Shown here piece by piece: positions 43,602-51,659 of a DNA stretch of 64,000 bases. The DNA is from Campylobacter showae (GTDB lineage Bacteria > Campylobacterota > Campylobacteria > Campylobacterales > Campylobacteraceae), in assembly GCF_004803815.1 (NCBI RefSeq), contig NZ_CP012544.1, positions 62,001 to 126,000 of the forward strand. The letters run 5' to 3'. The position numbers were made by a program, and so were the translations under genes. The notes beneath the pieces were generated by a model. The model was not told the origin of the DNA. It was given only the letters and a program-made list of their open reading frames with translations, and made no database searches. Position 1 is the stretch's first letter. Each line of letters starts with the position of its first letter.

Positions 43602-44240
43602 ATGACGAAAGATCAGTGCTGCGTCCTAAAGCATTTGACGGTGGGCGAAACGGGTGGCTTTGAAAAAGCGGGCGAGCTGGGCGACGGCGAGTTTTTGGAT
43701 GCGCTTATCGGAAAAGGGCTTGTTTGGATGCTTGACTGGGCCGGCGAGGACGAGACGGGCGATGTAGGCAAATTTATCAGCTCTAGGCTAGGTGCGCTGC
43801 AAAGCGGCGTGTCACTAGAGTGCGATAAAATTTACGCAAGGCTCGAAAAAGAAGCGAAAAAAGAGGATTTCGAGCGCGGCGATGCGAGCCTATTTTTGAT
43901 GAACGAGTTTCAAAAGGCGCTAAAGAAGAGCGATTTTAGGCTCTTTACTTTGGGTCTTCATAGCGACGCTTATTATCTGCTCGTCGCGCATAAGGACGCC
44001 GAGAAAGATTTTAAAAAGCTAGGCAAGCGTGAAGAGCTGTTTTGGGATATCGCGCCATGGGGCAAGCGCCGCAAAAGGCAGATCCTTTACGTCATAAACT
44101 GCGAGTGCGGCGAGATGTCAGCGTGGCAGCTGGACGCGGACGAGCCCTCTCCTAGAGACGAGGTTTGCGAGGTGTGCGGGCGGGTGCTTTTCGACGCAGA
44201 CGGCAACGCGATGCAGCCTTTGGAGAAGGAATTTATCTGA
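43602..44240 (+). CDS. Hypothetical protein with possible C-terminal zinc ribbon, 212 aa
   Basis: ATG 43602 follows AAAGGAG with good spacing; an upstream TTG at 43575 has none. The protein is cytoplasmic and acidic. The middle part (LFLMNEFQKALKKSDFRLFT, then GLHSDAYYLLVAHKDAEKDF) resembles DUF6630-type proteins as I recall them, without certainty. Near the C-terminus CECG and CEVCG pairs about 30 residues apart could bind zinc. It follows the EamA gene by 39 bases. Confidence 0.65.
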   Translation: MTKDQCCVLKHLTVGETGGFEKAGELGDGEFLDALIGKGLVWMLDWAGEDETGDVGKFISSRLGALQSGVSLECDKIYARLEKEAKKEDFERGDASLFLMNEFQKALKKSDFRLFTLGLHSDAYYLLVAHKDAEKDFKKLGKREELFWDIAPWGKRRKRQILYVINCECGEMSAWQLDADEPSPRDEVCEVCGRVLFDADGNAMQPLEKEFI

Positions 44241-44355
44241 TTCGGCTTTGCTTGGTCAAATTTGCCCGTATATGCTAGCGACTGCAAATTTGACATCAAA
44301 TTTAAGCCGCAGATCGTGAGTCAAATTTGATCAAATTTAATCCAAAACGCCGAAT

Positions 44356-45153
44356 CTACCGCCTCTTAACCGCCGTAAATATAAAAAAGCAAACCGAAGC
44401 GATGAGGATGATACTAGCGCCGCTAGTGAGATTCGCCTCAAAGCTCAGCCACAGCCCGCTCACGCAAAACGCGGCCGAGATGAGCGCGGCGTTTAGCATC
44501 ATCATGCCTAGGCGGCTTGATATCGCGCCCGCGATGTAGGGCGGGATCGTGAGCAGCGCGATAACGAGTATGAGTCCGACCGCGCGTATCGTCATCACGA
44601 CGCTTAGCGCCATCATGCACGTTAGCGCGTAGTAGAGCAGCGTCGTGCGCACGCCGCGAAGACGCGCAAATTCCGCGTCAAAGCTAAGCGCCTCAAACTG
44701 GCGGTAAAATAGCGCGACGGACGCGAGTATGACGCAGTTTGCGACCGCCATGAAAATAAGATCGCCCTGCGGCACGGCCAAAATCGAGCCAAAAAGATAG
44801 CTCATCAAATCGACGTTGTAGCCCGGCGCTAGGTCGGTGAGGATGATGCCAAACGCCATGCCAAATGCCCACAGCGCGCCGATGACGGAGTCCATCTTGC
44901 TCTTGTCTTTGAGCGTGATCGTGGCGATGAGTAGCGCCAAAAATACGGAAAACAGGCTCGCTCCAAGCAGCGGCTCGAGTGAAAAATAAAACGCGATGCC
45001 AAGCCCGCCGTATGCGCCGTGAGCGATACCGCCCGCGATGAAAACCATGCGGTTTATGACCGTGAGCGTACCGATCACGCCGCAAGCGATGCTAACGAGG
45101 ATGCCTGCCAGCAGGGCGTTTTGCATAAAATTTAAGCTAAGAGCTTCTAGCAT
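44356..45153 (-). CDS. znuB: Zinc ABC transporter permease (ABC-3 family)
   Basis: A 265-residue membrane protein with about eight helices: MQNALLAGILVSIACGVIGT, VFIAGGIAHGAYGGLGIAFY, MDSVIGALWAFGMAFGIILT, and TLLYYALTCMMALSVVMTIR near residue 180. It is the membrane part of the ZnuABC Zn2+ importer. Its partners lie upstream on the same strand, but 523 bases with repeat elements separate it from znuC, so it may be transcribed weakly or from its own promoter. Confidence 0.92.
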   Translation of the reverse strand: MLEALSLNFMQNALLAGILVSIACGVIGTLTVINRMVFIAGGIAHGAYGGLGIAFYFSLEPLLGASLFSVFLALLIATITLKDKSKMDSVIGALWAFGMAFGIILTDLAPGYNVDLMSYLFGSILAVPQGDLIFMAVANCVILASVALFYRQFEALSFDAEFARLRGVRTTLLYYALTCMMALSVVMTIRAVGLILVIALLTIPPYIAGAISSRLGMMMLNAALISAAFCVSGLWLSFEANLTSGASIILIASVCFFIFTAVKRR

Positions 45154-45264
45154 TTGTTTCCTTTTTTACCTTTTTCGGCGCTTTTTGGTGTTACTCGCCG
45201 AGACCCGCACCTTTAAGGTGTCAAATTTGAATTAGTCAAATTTATCGTCGCGCATAAATTTAAT

Positions 45265-45450
45265 TTTTCTTGTTAAGGGGGAAGGGGCTTGAATTGCGCT
45301 CTGCTTTGCAGTTGCGAAGCGTAGCTGAAGCAAAAGAGCTCCCTTTTGTATCCACCTTTCTATTTTCTTCGGGAGAGGAGGGGGTACTACTTACGAAGCG
45401 TCGCCCCTTCCTCTCCCAAGCCCTCTCCAACCCCACTGCACGTTCAAAGG
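45265..45450 (+). repeat. GA-rich hairpin repeat element 2, copy b
   Basis: Plus-strand match to the minus strand of 12685-12830, from TTTTTCTTGTTAAGGGGG to ACCCCACTGCACGT. The central stem is GGGAGAGGAGGGGG (45371-45384) with CCCCTTCCTCTCCC (45404-45417), and the loop TACTTACGAAGCGTCG matches copy a. This copy has about 40 extra bases between the outer end and the stem. Confidence 0.7.
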
Positions 45451-45548
45451 GTGCGACCGCGCTGTCGCGCCGCACGTTTTTTAAATTTGCGTTTTTGTGG
45501 AGTGGGCCTCGGCGACTCAAATTTGCAAATTTGAACATAAAAAGTTAA

Positions 45549-45668
45549 GGCGAAGTATCGCGAGATGATTTTTCGAGTTTTGAAGCAAAATTGAGCGTGC
45601 GCTAGGTATATAGCCTACGGAGCGAAAATTTTGCGAAATCTCGGAAAAGCGCTCGCGAGACGAGCCGC
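45549..45668 (-). repeat. Palindromic repeat element 1, copy b (between znuC and znuB)
   Basis: The minus strand starts TCTCGCGAGCGCTTTT and ends TCATCTCGCGATACTTCG, matching 12459-12571, with TTTTGCTTCAAAAC in the right arm. The inner CTAGGTATATAGCC replaces the core of copy a but keeps the palindromic form. It begins nine bases after the znuC stop codon, as copy a begins eight bases after fccA. Confidence 0.7.
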
Positions 45669-45676
45669 AAATCCCC

Positions 45677-46432
45677 CTAACGATGTCCGCAGCCGCATTC
45701 TTTCAACGCCACCTCCACATCGCAAAAATGCCTATGCTCCCTCGCCAAATGCTCGATAAAATCCTGCTTGGAGCCGTGCGAGATCTCATGCATGAAAAGA
45801 TCGTGATTGACGTAGGCGACCTTGGTAGCGAAATTTAGCGTCAAATTTACGTCGTGGCTGATGAGCACAACGCCCGTGCCGTCCTCATTTATCTGTTTTA
45901 GCAGCCTATAAACATCGGCTTGACCCTTCGTATCGATACTGGCGGTTGGTTCGTCTAGCATCAAAATTTTAGCCTTTGCACAAAGCGCGCGCGCGATATA
46001 GACGCGTTGGCGCTGTCCGCCGCTTAGATCGCCGATCTTTCGCCGCGTAAATTCGCCCATCCCGACGCGCTCCAGCGCCGCTTCGGCCTCTATCTTGTCG
46101 TCCTTACCGTAAAATCCAAACAGCTTTTTATCTATCCGCCCCATCAACACGACCTCGAGCACGCGCATCGGGAAGCTTTGATTTATCGGGATATTTTGCG
46201 GGACGTAGCCCACGGTCTTGCTCACGCTAGCAGGCTCCTGACCGAACACCTCGATCGTCCCGCCGCTTGGTTTATTTAGACCCAGCATCAGCTTTAAAAG
46301 CGTGCTTTTGCCCCCGCCGTTTGGGCCGATGATAGCTAGAAAATCTTTGCAGTCGTATTCTAAATTTATACCCTCAAACACGAGGTTTTCATCGTAGCCA
46401 AAGCTCAAATTTCGCACCGAAATGTCGCTCAT
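45677..46432 (-). CDS. znuC: Zinc ABC transporter ATPase
   Basis: A 251-residue ATPase of the metal ABC group: Walker A GPNGGGKST, Q-loop VGYVPQNIPINQSFPMRVLE, signature LSGGQRQRVYIARALC, Walker B ILMLDEPTASID and H-loop LISHDVNLTLNFATKVAYVN. The C-terminus is His/Cys rich (HLAREHRHFCDVEV, then CGCGHR), which fits metal sensing. Its start overlaps the NicO-like gene by four bases. Confidence 0.93.
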   Translation of the reverse strand: MSDISVRNLSFGYDENLVFEGINLEYDCKDFLAIIGPNGGGKSTLLKLMLGLNKPSGGTIEVFGQEPASVSKTVGYVPQNIPINQSFPMRVLEVVLMGRIDKKLFGFYGKDDKIEAEAALERVGMGEFTRRKIGDLSGGQRQRVYIARALCAKAKILMLDEPTASIDTKGQADVYRLLKQINEDGTGVVLISHDVNLTLNFATKVAYVNHDLFMHEISHGSKQDFIEHLAREHRHFCDVEVALKECGCGHR

Positions 46433-47994
46433 AAAACGCTCACCTTACCCGAAATATAAAACATAAAAACGCCAAGCCCCAGCATCACCAAAAGCGCGGC
46501 AAACTCGCAGCAAGTCCGCAGCGCGCGAAATCTCATCGCGCCCTTTAGCTTAAAGCCGCAAACGGCCGCGAGAAATATCACTGCGCCCATGCCAAGGCCC
46601 ATAAACACGCCGCTAGCAAGCCCGGCCGCGTAGCTGTTTAGGCTAAAAGCCAGCACGAAAACTAGCAGTGTGCCCGGACACGGCACTAGCGAACCTGCTA
46701 GCACCACCAGCCACTCGCTAGCGGTCTTTGGCGCCTCACTAGAGGCCCTACAGGCTGCGCAGCCGCACTCGCTCTCGTGGGCGATAGGGCTAAATTTGAC
46801 GGAATTTACGCTCAAATTTGACGTGGAGTTTAAATTTGAGCCAAAAACTTTACTCACCTCGTTTGCGCCTTTTTCGTCCGAGACAGGTGCGGTGGCAAAG
46901 CTAAATTTAGGCTTTAGCGCCGTTTTTTTAAGCTTAGCGTAGATCATATAAAGGCTCACACAAACGATCGCTACGGCCGAAATTTTCGTCATCGCGCCCG
47001 CTATGTCGCTGACTTTGTTCGTCAAAAACGCGTTTAAAAAAACGTAGCTAAAAAGCACGAGCAAAAACGCTCCCGCCACGTGCGCGAATCCGACCTTCAT
47101 CGCAAAAACTAGAGCGCGCGAGTAGCTGCCGCCGTTTGCGATGAAGTAGCTAGCCGTTAGCATCTTTGCATGACCGGGGCCAGCGGCGTGCAAAAATCCG
47201 TAAAAAAAGCTAACCGCAGCCAGCAGGGCGAAATTTAGCGCGTTTAGCTCGGCGCTATTTATCTTGATGAGCTCTTTTAGGCGCTCTAAAAACTGAAGGC
47301 TCATACCGGAAACCGAGTCAAATTTCGCCCTATCCTCGGCGTCGATTTGCTCTAAATTTTGCTTATTTTGCGCCTTAACCAGCGAGCTAAGCTCAGGCTT
47401 TGCAGGCTCTATTTTAGGCGCTTTTGAGGTCATCTCAAAAAATGCCGTGCTTAAATTTACGTTTGGCACGAGATAAATTTTATCCGTGAGCGCGTATGGC
47501 TGGGGCGAGTTTATTTTAAAGTTAAAAAATCCTTCGCGGTCAAAAACCTCGACCGTGACGACGCGGCCGTCCTTGACCGCCAAATTTAGCTCTAAAATAT
47601 ACTCGAAATTTAGCCTGCCCCCATCCAGATAAACCCGCTGCGAAAGCGTTTTGGCGTGCAAATTTACCGTCTCGCCCGCGCCGTCGTAGTAGCCCACGCT
47701 CGTTAGATACCCGCGCGGCACGATGTAGTCGAGCAGGGATTTTTGCACCTTCCACGCTTCGTTTTTGCTAAGCGCTTTATCGGCGTTTTCGTCGTAGCTT
47801 TGTAGTGTTAGTTCGGTGAAATTTTCAGAAAACGTCCAGGTTACGACGGCTGTTTTTATCATATCGCCCTGGACGTCAAATTTGACCGAGGCGTGCGCGG
47901 TCGGAGTGTAAAGCGAGCACAGAGCGCAGGCGTGCGCAAAGCTAAAAAAGGACGCAAAAAGCGCGAAAATAGCGAGTATGCGTCCAAATTTCAT
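46429..47994 (-). CDS. NicO/RcnA-like membrane protein with N-terminal DUF1007-like domain, in the znu operon
   Basis: A 521-residue protein. A signal peptide ending near CALCSLYTPTAHASVKF precedes a periplasmic beta domain of about 200 residues (VTWTFSENFTELTLQSYDEN, SVGYYDGAGETVNLH) like DUF1007. Helices from about residue 260 include FYGFLHAAGPGHAKMLTASY, the H-x-x-GPGH signature of NicO/RcnA metal transporters, and VVLAGSLVPCPGTLLVFVLA in the second half. A loop between them holds a CGCAAC cluster. It is placed exactly between znuA and znuC with overlapping or abutting ends, so it belongs to the Zn uptake unit, perhaps in zinc or nickel handling. Confidence 0.85.
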   Translation of the reverse strand: MKFGRILAIFALFASFFSFAHACALCSLYTPTAHASVKFDVQGDMIKTAVVTWTFSENFTELTLQSYDENADKALSKNEAWKVQKSLLDYIVPRGYLTSVGYYDGAGETVNLHAKTLSQRVYLDGGRLNFEYILELNLAVKDGRVVTVEVFDREGFFNFKINSPQPYALTDKIYLVPNVNLSTAFFEMTSKAPKIEPAKPELSSLVKAQNKQNLEQIDAEDRAKFDSVSGMSLQFLERLKELIKINSAELNALNFALLAAVSFFYGFLHAAGPGHAKMLTASYFIANGGSYSRALVFAMKVGFAHVAGAFLLVLFSYVFLNAFLTNKVSDIAGAMTKISAVAIVCVSLYMIYAKLKKTALKPKFSFATAPVSDEKGANEVSKVFGSNLNSTSNLSVNSVKFSPIAHESECGCAACRASSEAPKTASEWLVVLAGSLVPCPGTLLVFVLAFSLNSYAAGLASGVFMGLGMGAVIFLAAVCGFKLKGAMRFRALRTCCEFAALLVMLGLGVFMFYISGKVSVL

Positions 47995-48921
47995 TTACAG
48001 GCTCTTTGCAAAAATTTGTGCCGTTTTGCGTAGCTCGGCGTCCCAATCAAGCGGCAGTTGATCGATCTCTACGACGCTAGCGCCGCTTTCTTTAGCGATG
48101 GTTTGCGCGGCTTTTTTAGAAAACTGCGGAGCGACGAAAATAACCTTCACGCCGTGCTCTTTGGCTTCCTCGATGAGCTCTTTTAGCTGGGCCGGTTTTG
48201 GCTCCTTGCCCTCCACTTCGATCGCGATTTGCTCCAGATCGTAGCGCTTAGCAAAGTAGGCCCAAGACGGGTGATATACGATAAATTCGCGGTTTTTGAC
48301 GTTTGCTAGAGTGCTTTTGATAAAGCCGTCAAGCTCACCCAGCTGGGCTTCAAATTTAGCCAAATTCGCTTCGAAAAGCGCCTTGTTTTCAGGATATTTT
48401 TCGCTTAGCGCGGCGGCGATATTTTTAGCTTGGATTTTTACGGAAACGGGATCTAGCCAGATGTGTGGGTCAAATTCGCCGTGGTGATGCTCGTGATCGT
48501 GGTGATCGCGACCGGCATGCTCGTGTTTATGCTCGTGGTGGGCGTGTTCGTGCTTGGCGTCATGGTGATGATCGTGGTCCGCGTGCTCGTGGTGACCTTC
48601 AAATTTGATCTTTTCCACGCCCGCATCGGTTTTTACGATTTTAAGGTTTGGATATGATTTTTGAAATTTCGGCAACCAAGCCTCCTCAAACTCGATCCCG
48701 ATAGCAAAATAAAGATCGCTTTTTTCAAGCGCGGTCATTTGTTTGGGTTTTGGTTCGTACGTATGCGGATCGGCTCCCTTGCCTACCATGACGTTTACCT
48801 CGACCGCGTCGCCCGCGATTTGCTTGACGAAATACTCCTGCGGCAAAATACTGACGCTAACTTGTCCTTTGGCGTATAGCGCGACTAAGCCCAAACATAA
48901 AAACGCGAAAATTTTTCTCAT
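47995..48921 (-). CDS. znuA: Zinc-binding periplasmic protein ZnuA
   Basis: A 308-residue cluster A-I binding protein with signal peptide (MRKIFAFLCLGLVALYAKGQ). Metal ligands appear in VGKGADPHTYEPKPKQ, EFDPHIWLDP and YHPSWAYFAKRY. A very His-rich loop (residues about 112-150, repeated HEH, HDHHH and HHEH) between the first two ligand sites is typical of ZnuA and probably holds extra Zn. Its stop abuts the NicO-like gene start. It diverges from zur across 112 bases. Confidence 0.95.
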   Translation of the reverse strand: MRKIFAFLCLGLVALYAKGQVSVSILPQEYFVKQIAGDAVEVNVMVGKGADPHTYEPKPKQMTALEKSDLYFAIGIEFEEAWLPKFQKSYPNLKIVKTDAGVEKIKFEGHHEHADHDHHHDAKHEHAHHEHKHEHAGRDHHDHEHHHGEFDPHIWLDPVSVKIQAKNIAAALSEKYPENKALFEANLAKFEAQLGELDGFIKSTLANVKNREFIVYHPSWAYFAKRYDLEQIAIEVEGKEPKPAQLKELIEEAKEHGVKVIFVAPQFSKKAAQTIAKESGASVVEIDQLPLDWDAELRKTAQIFAKSL

Positions 48922-48965
48922 TTTTATCCTTTCCGTGTTAAAATTTGGGCGAAATTATATCAAAA

Positions 48966-49007
48966 GCAACTTAGTTGCAAATTAATTTTGCTCAGGGTAT
49001 AATACCC
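48966..49007. promoter_or_regulatory. znuA/zur divergent promoter with two palindromes
   Basis: GCAAC-TTA-GTTGC (48966-48978) and GGGTATAATACCC (48995-49007) are both perfect inverted repeats. The second contains TATAAT, so it is both a -10 box and an operator shape. It lies 27 bases before the zur start. They are candidate Zur sites; the Campylobacter consensus could not be checked. Confidence 0.5.
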
Positions 49008-49033
49008 TAAAATTCTTAACGCGGAGGAAAAAT

Positions 49034-49408
49034 ATGAGCGAAAATTTGGAAGAAAAAGCCGGTTTTGAGGAGCTTTTAACGAAAAATGATATCAAAATCA
49101 CTCCACTTAGACTTGAGATCTTGCACATTTTACGCGCCGCCGCCGCACCGCTTAGCTATGATGAGATTTTGGCTCATATGGGCGCGAACAAAACCACGTT
49201 TTACCGCTGTATGGACCTTTTTGAAGCTAAGGGCATCGTGCTAAAAAGCGAAAATAACCGCAAAAATTTCTACGAACTTGAAAGCGGGGCAAAGGCGTAT
49301 TTCGTCTGCGACGTCTGCCATAAGATGACTAATATCGACATGCCGCGCCTAAAACAAAATCACGTCAAAAGCGTCGTAGTTAAGGGCGTTTGCGACGACT
49401 GCTTTTAA
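49034..49408 (+). CDS. zur: Fur-family regulator, probably Zur
   Basis: A 124-residue protein with the Fur winged helix (KITPLRLEILHILRAAAAPL, ILAHMGANKTTFYRCMDLFE) and a short dimer/metal domain with CDVC (YFVCDVCHKMT) and CDDC (VKGVCDDCF) pairs for structural zinc. It lacks the His-rich C-terminus of longer Fur proteins. Divergent placement next to znuA argues for Zur over Fur or PerR. GGAGGAAAAAT precedes ATG 49034. Confidence 0.88.
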   Translation: MSENLEEKAGFEELLTKNDIKITPLRLEILHILRAAAAPLSYDEILAHMGANKTTFYRCMDLFEAKGIVLKSENNRKNFYELESGAKAYFVCDVCHKMTNIDMPRLKQNHVKSVVVKGVCDDCF

Positions 49409-49564
49409 AATTTACTCTTAAATTTGGCGATAAATTCCGAACTCAAATTTGCTTTACCGGCATTAAATTTAAAAAACGGCTTCCGAAAAAATTTCGCCGC
49501 AAATTTATAAAAAGCGATTGCTACGTCAAATTTAAAAATCAAATTTGACGCGGGTGATTTAAAA

Positions 49565-49960
49565 CTAATCCTCGTAAAGCTTTGCGATCTCCGGCGGTAT
49601 AGCGATCGGACGACCGCGCGCGAGATCATAAAATACGTAAGTCGTCACCGCGCTAGCAACCGGCGCTCCGTCTTTACTAAACTCGTAAAAACGCTTCGAG
49701 CAGCTTCTTTTTTCGGGCTGCGTCCAGGTTTTCACGCGCACCTTATCGCCCAAAAATAGCTGCCCGAGGTAGTCGATCTCGTGTCTGCGCACCATCCACG
49801 TGCGGTTTTGCGCGAGATTTGTCTCGATGAGATCACCCACGGCGTTTGAGTGCGCGTTTGCCGCTTCTTGCATCCAGATGACGTAGTGAGCGTTGTTTGC
49901 GTGATGATTCACGTCGATGGCGTCCTCGCCCACGATAAATTCGTAATAAAAAATTTTCAT
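49565..49960 (-). CDS. YbgC/FadM-type acyl-CoA thioesterase
   Basis: A 131-residue hot-dog fold protein: GEDAIDVNHHANNAHYVIWM with an active-site Asp followed by HHANN, RRHEIDYLGQLFLGDKVRVK, and CSKRFYEFSKDGAPVASAVT. It should hydrolyse acyl-CoA thioesters. ATG 49960 lies five bases after AGGAG; a GTG six bases upstream (49966) is too close to the binding site. Confidence 0.87.
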   Translation of the reverse strand: MKIFYYEFIVGEDAIDVNHHANNAHYVIWMQEAANAHSNAVGDLIETNLAQNRTWMVRRHEIDYLGQLFLGDKVRVKTWTQPEKRSCSKRFYEFSKDGAPVASAVTTYVFYDLARGRPIAIPPEIAKLYED

Positions 49961-50011
49961 TTTCACTCCTAAAAACGCTAAAATTGTAGCAAAAATTTAA
50001 AGGCAAACAAA

Positions 50012-50731
50012 ATGAAAGAGATGTGGGACAAAAAGGCGGCGAGCTATACGAGATTTACGGGCGAGCCTAGCGAATTTCAGAGGGGGCTTTACGCTAAAAT
50101 CGAGGAGTTTGGCGTCAAATTTGAGGGCAAAAGCGTCGTGGATATCGGCTGCGGCACGGGCGTGCATACGCTGCTTTTAGCGCAAATTTGCCGCGAGATA
50201 ACCGGCATGGATATCTCAGGCGAAATGCTAAAAGTCATGCTCGAAGACGCGGCTAAATTTAATATTTCAAATTTAACCGCCGTGCAAAGCGATTTTAAAA
50301 ACTTTAATCCAAACCGCGTCTACGACGTGGCTTTTAGCACGATGAGTCCTGCGATCGCGGACGAAGAGGATTTTGTCAAATTTATAAATTTAGGCGAAAA
50401 AAGGGTCTATCTTTGGTGGAACAAACCGCGAAATTCAAGCGTTTTGGAGCTTTTTTACGAAGGCTCGCAGAGAGGGTGCTTTAAAGAAAAGGCAAATTTT
50501 TTCGAAGAGTACTTGCGCCGAGAAAATATCATTTTTAACTCCTGCGTGCTTGAAGAGTCTCGCGAACAAAAACGCACGCTTGAAGAGATGACGCAAAACG
50601 CGCTTTGGCATTTAGAAATAGCAAATTTTGCGCACGAGGAAAACGCGGTCAGATCGCGGCTAGAAAGCATCGCACAGGACGGCTACGTGACGGAAAAAAT
50701 CGTCTCTTCAATGAAGCTTTTAGTTTTTTAA
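50012..50731 (+). CDS. Class I SAM-dependent methyltransferase
   Basis: A 239-residue protein with the SAM-binding motif I SVVDIGCGTGVHTLLLAQIC near residue 45, motif II ITGMDISGEMLKVM, and a motif IV region VYDVAFSTMSPAIADEEDF. No second domain is seen. The substrate cannot be told; the fold suits small molecules. It is flanked by a thioesterase and a MauG-like gene with no obvious link. Confidence 0.85.
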   Translation: MKEMWDKKAASYTRFTGEPSEFQRGLYAKIEEFGVKFEGKSVVDIGCGTGVHTLLLAQICREITGMDISGEMLKVMLEDAAKFNISNLTAVQSDFKNFNPNRVYDVAFSTMSPAIADEEDFVKFINLGEKRVYLWWNKPRNSSVLELFYEGSQRGCFKEKANFFEEYLRRENIIFNSCVLEESREQKRTLEEMTQNALWHLEIANFAHEENAVRSRLESIAQDGYVTEKIVSSMKLLVF

Positions 50732-50774
50732 GATATAATCGCTTTATTTATTTAAAATTTAAAAAGGATTTTAG

Positions 50775-51659
50775 TTGCCGCGAGCGTTTTTGCAGATATT
50801 TTCGTGCGTTTTATGCTTCTTTTGCGTTCAAGCTTTCGCCGCTTCACACGTTTTATCTCCGGTCACCCAGCCCAAATTTGACGAACAAAAAGCCAGATTG
50901 GGCAAGGAGCTGTTTTTTGATGCGTCGATAAGTCCGAGCGGCACGCTGTCTTGCGAGAGATGCCACAGCCTTTACTGGGATTTAAGCGGCACGAGCAAAA
51001 AAAACGTAAAAATTTCCGCCGACGAGGAGATTAGCCCGCCAACTGCTCTAAACTCGGCATTAAATTTTATCTTTTTTAAAAACGGCGAGGTTAAGGATCT
51101 GGCTGGGCAGGTCAGACAGAGTCTAACGAGTAAAAATGAACTTGCCAGCGAGCCGAAATTTTTAATCCAGAAGATAAATCAAAACTCCGTTTATAGGAAA
51201 AAATTTGAAGAGCTTTACAAAAACGGGGTGAGCTTTGACAACATCGTCGACGCGTTGGTAAATTTTGAAAAAGCCCTCGTCACGCCAAACGCTAAATTCG
51301 ACAAATTTATCAGCGGCGACGAGAGCGTTTTCGACGATGAGGAAAAGCGCGGATTTGAGCTATTTAAAAAAATCGGCTGCATAAACTGTCACAGCGGCGC
51401 GAATATGGGCGCAAACCTCTACTACGAGCTAAGGTTTCACGCAGATGGCAACAAAACCGGCCGCTACAAAGTGCCTAGCCTGCGAAACATCGAAAAAACC
51501 GCGCCGTACTTTTATGGCGGCGAGGTTATGGATCTAAAAGACACGATTAAAGACGTTGGCAAAATGCTTTTAAACTACGATCTAAGCGAGGAGCAGACAC
51601 ACGAGCTTTATAAATTTTTGCTGACTTTAAGCGGCGAAAAACCGGAAATTTTAAAATGA
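50775..51659 (+). CDS. Dihaem cytochrome c peroxidase/MauG-family protein, TTG start
   Basis: A 294-residue periplasmic protein with a signal peptide (PRAFLQIFSCVLCFFCVQAF) and two haem motifs, CERCH near residue 57 and CINCH near 201. KARLGKELFFDASISPSGTL and the C-terminal YKVPSLRNIEKTAPYFYGGE match the CCP/MauG family. It could remove peroxide or oxidise another substrate. TTG 50775 is eight bases after AAGGA. It overlaps the following sensor gene by four bases, so it is translationally coupled to it. Confidence 0.88.
   Translation: MPRAFLQIFSCVLCFFCVQAFAASHVLSPVTQPKFDEQKARLGKELFFDASISPSGTLSCERCHSLYWDLSGTSKKNVKISADEEISPPTALNSALNFIFFKNGEVKDLAGQVRQSLTSKNELASEPKFLIQKINQNSVYRKKFEELYKNGVSFDNIVDALVNFEKALVTPNAKFDKFISGDESVFDDEEKRGFELFKKIGCINCHSGANMGANLYYELRFHADGNKTGRYKVPSLRNIEKTAPYFYGGEVMDLKDTIKDVGKMLLNYDLSEEQTHELYKFLLTLSGEKPEILK

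Noticed and set aside
43575-43602. TTG start for the gene at 43602-44240
   Set aside because: AAAGGAG lies just before ATG 43602, while TTG 43575 has no binding site and would place that site inside the gene.
48463-48657. Plus-strand Val/Met-rich frames over znuA
   Set aside because: These are the complement of the znuA His-rich loop; znuA is unambiguous.
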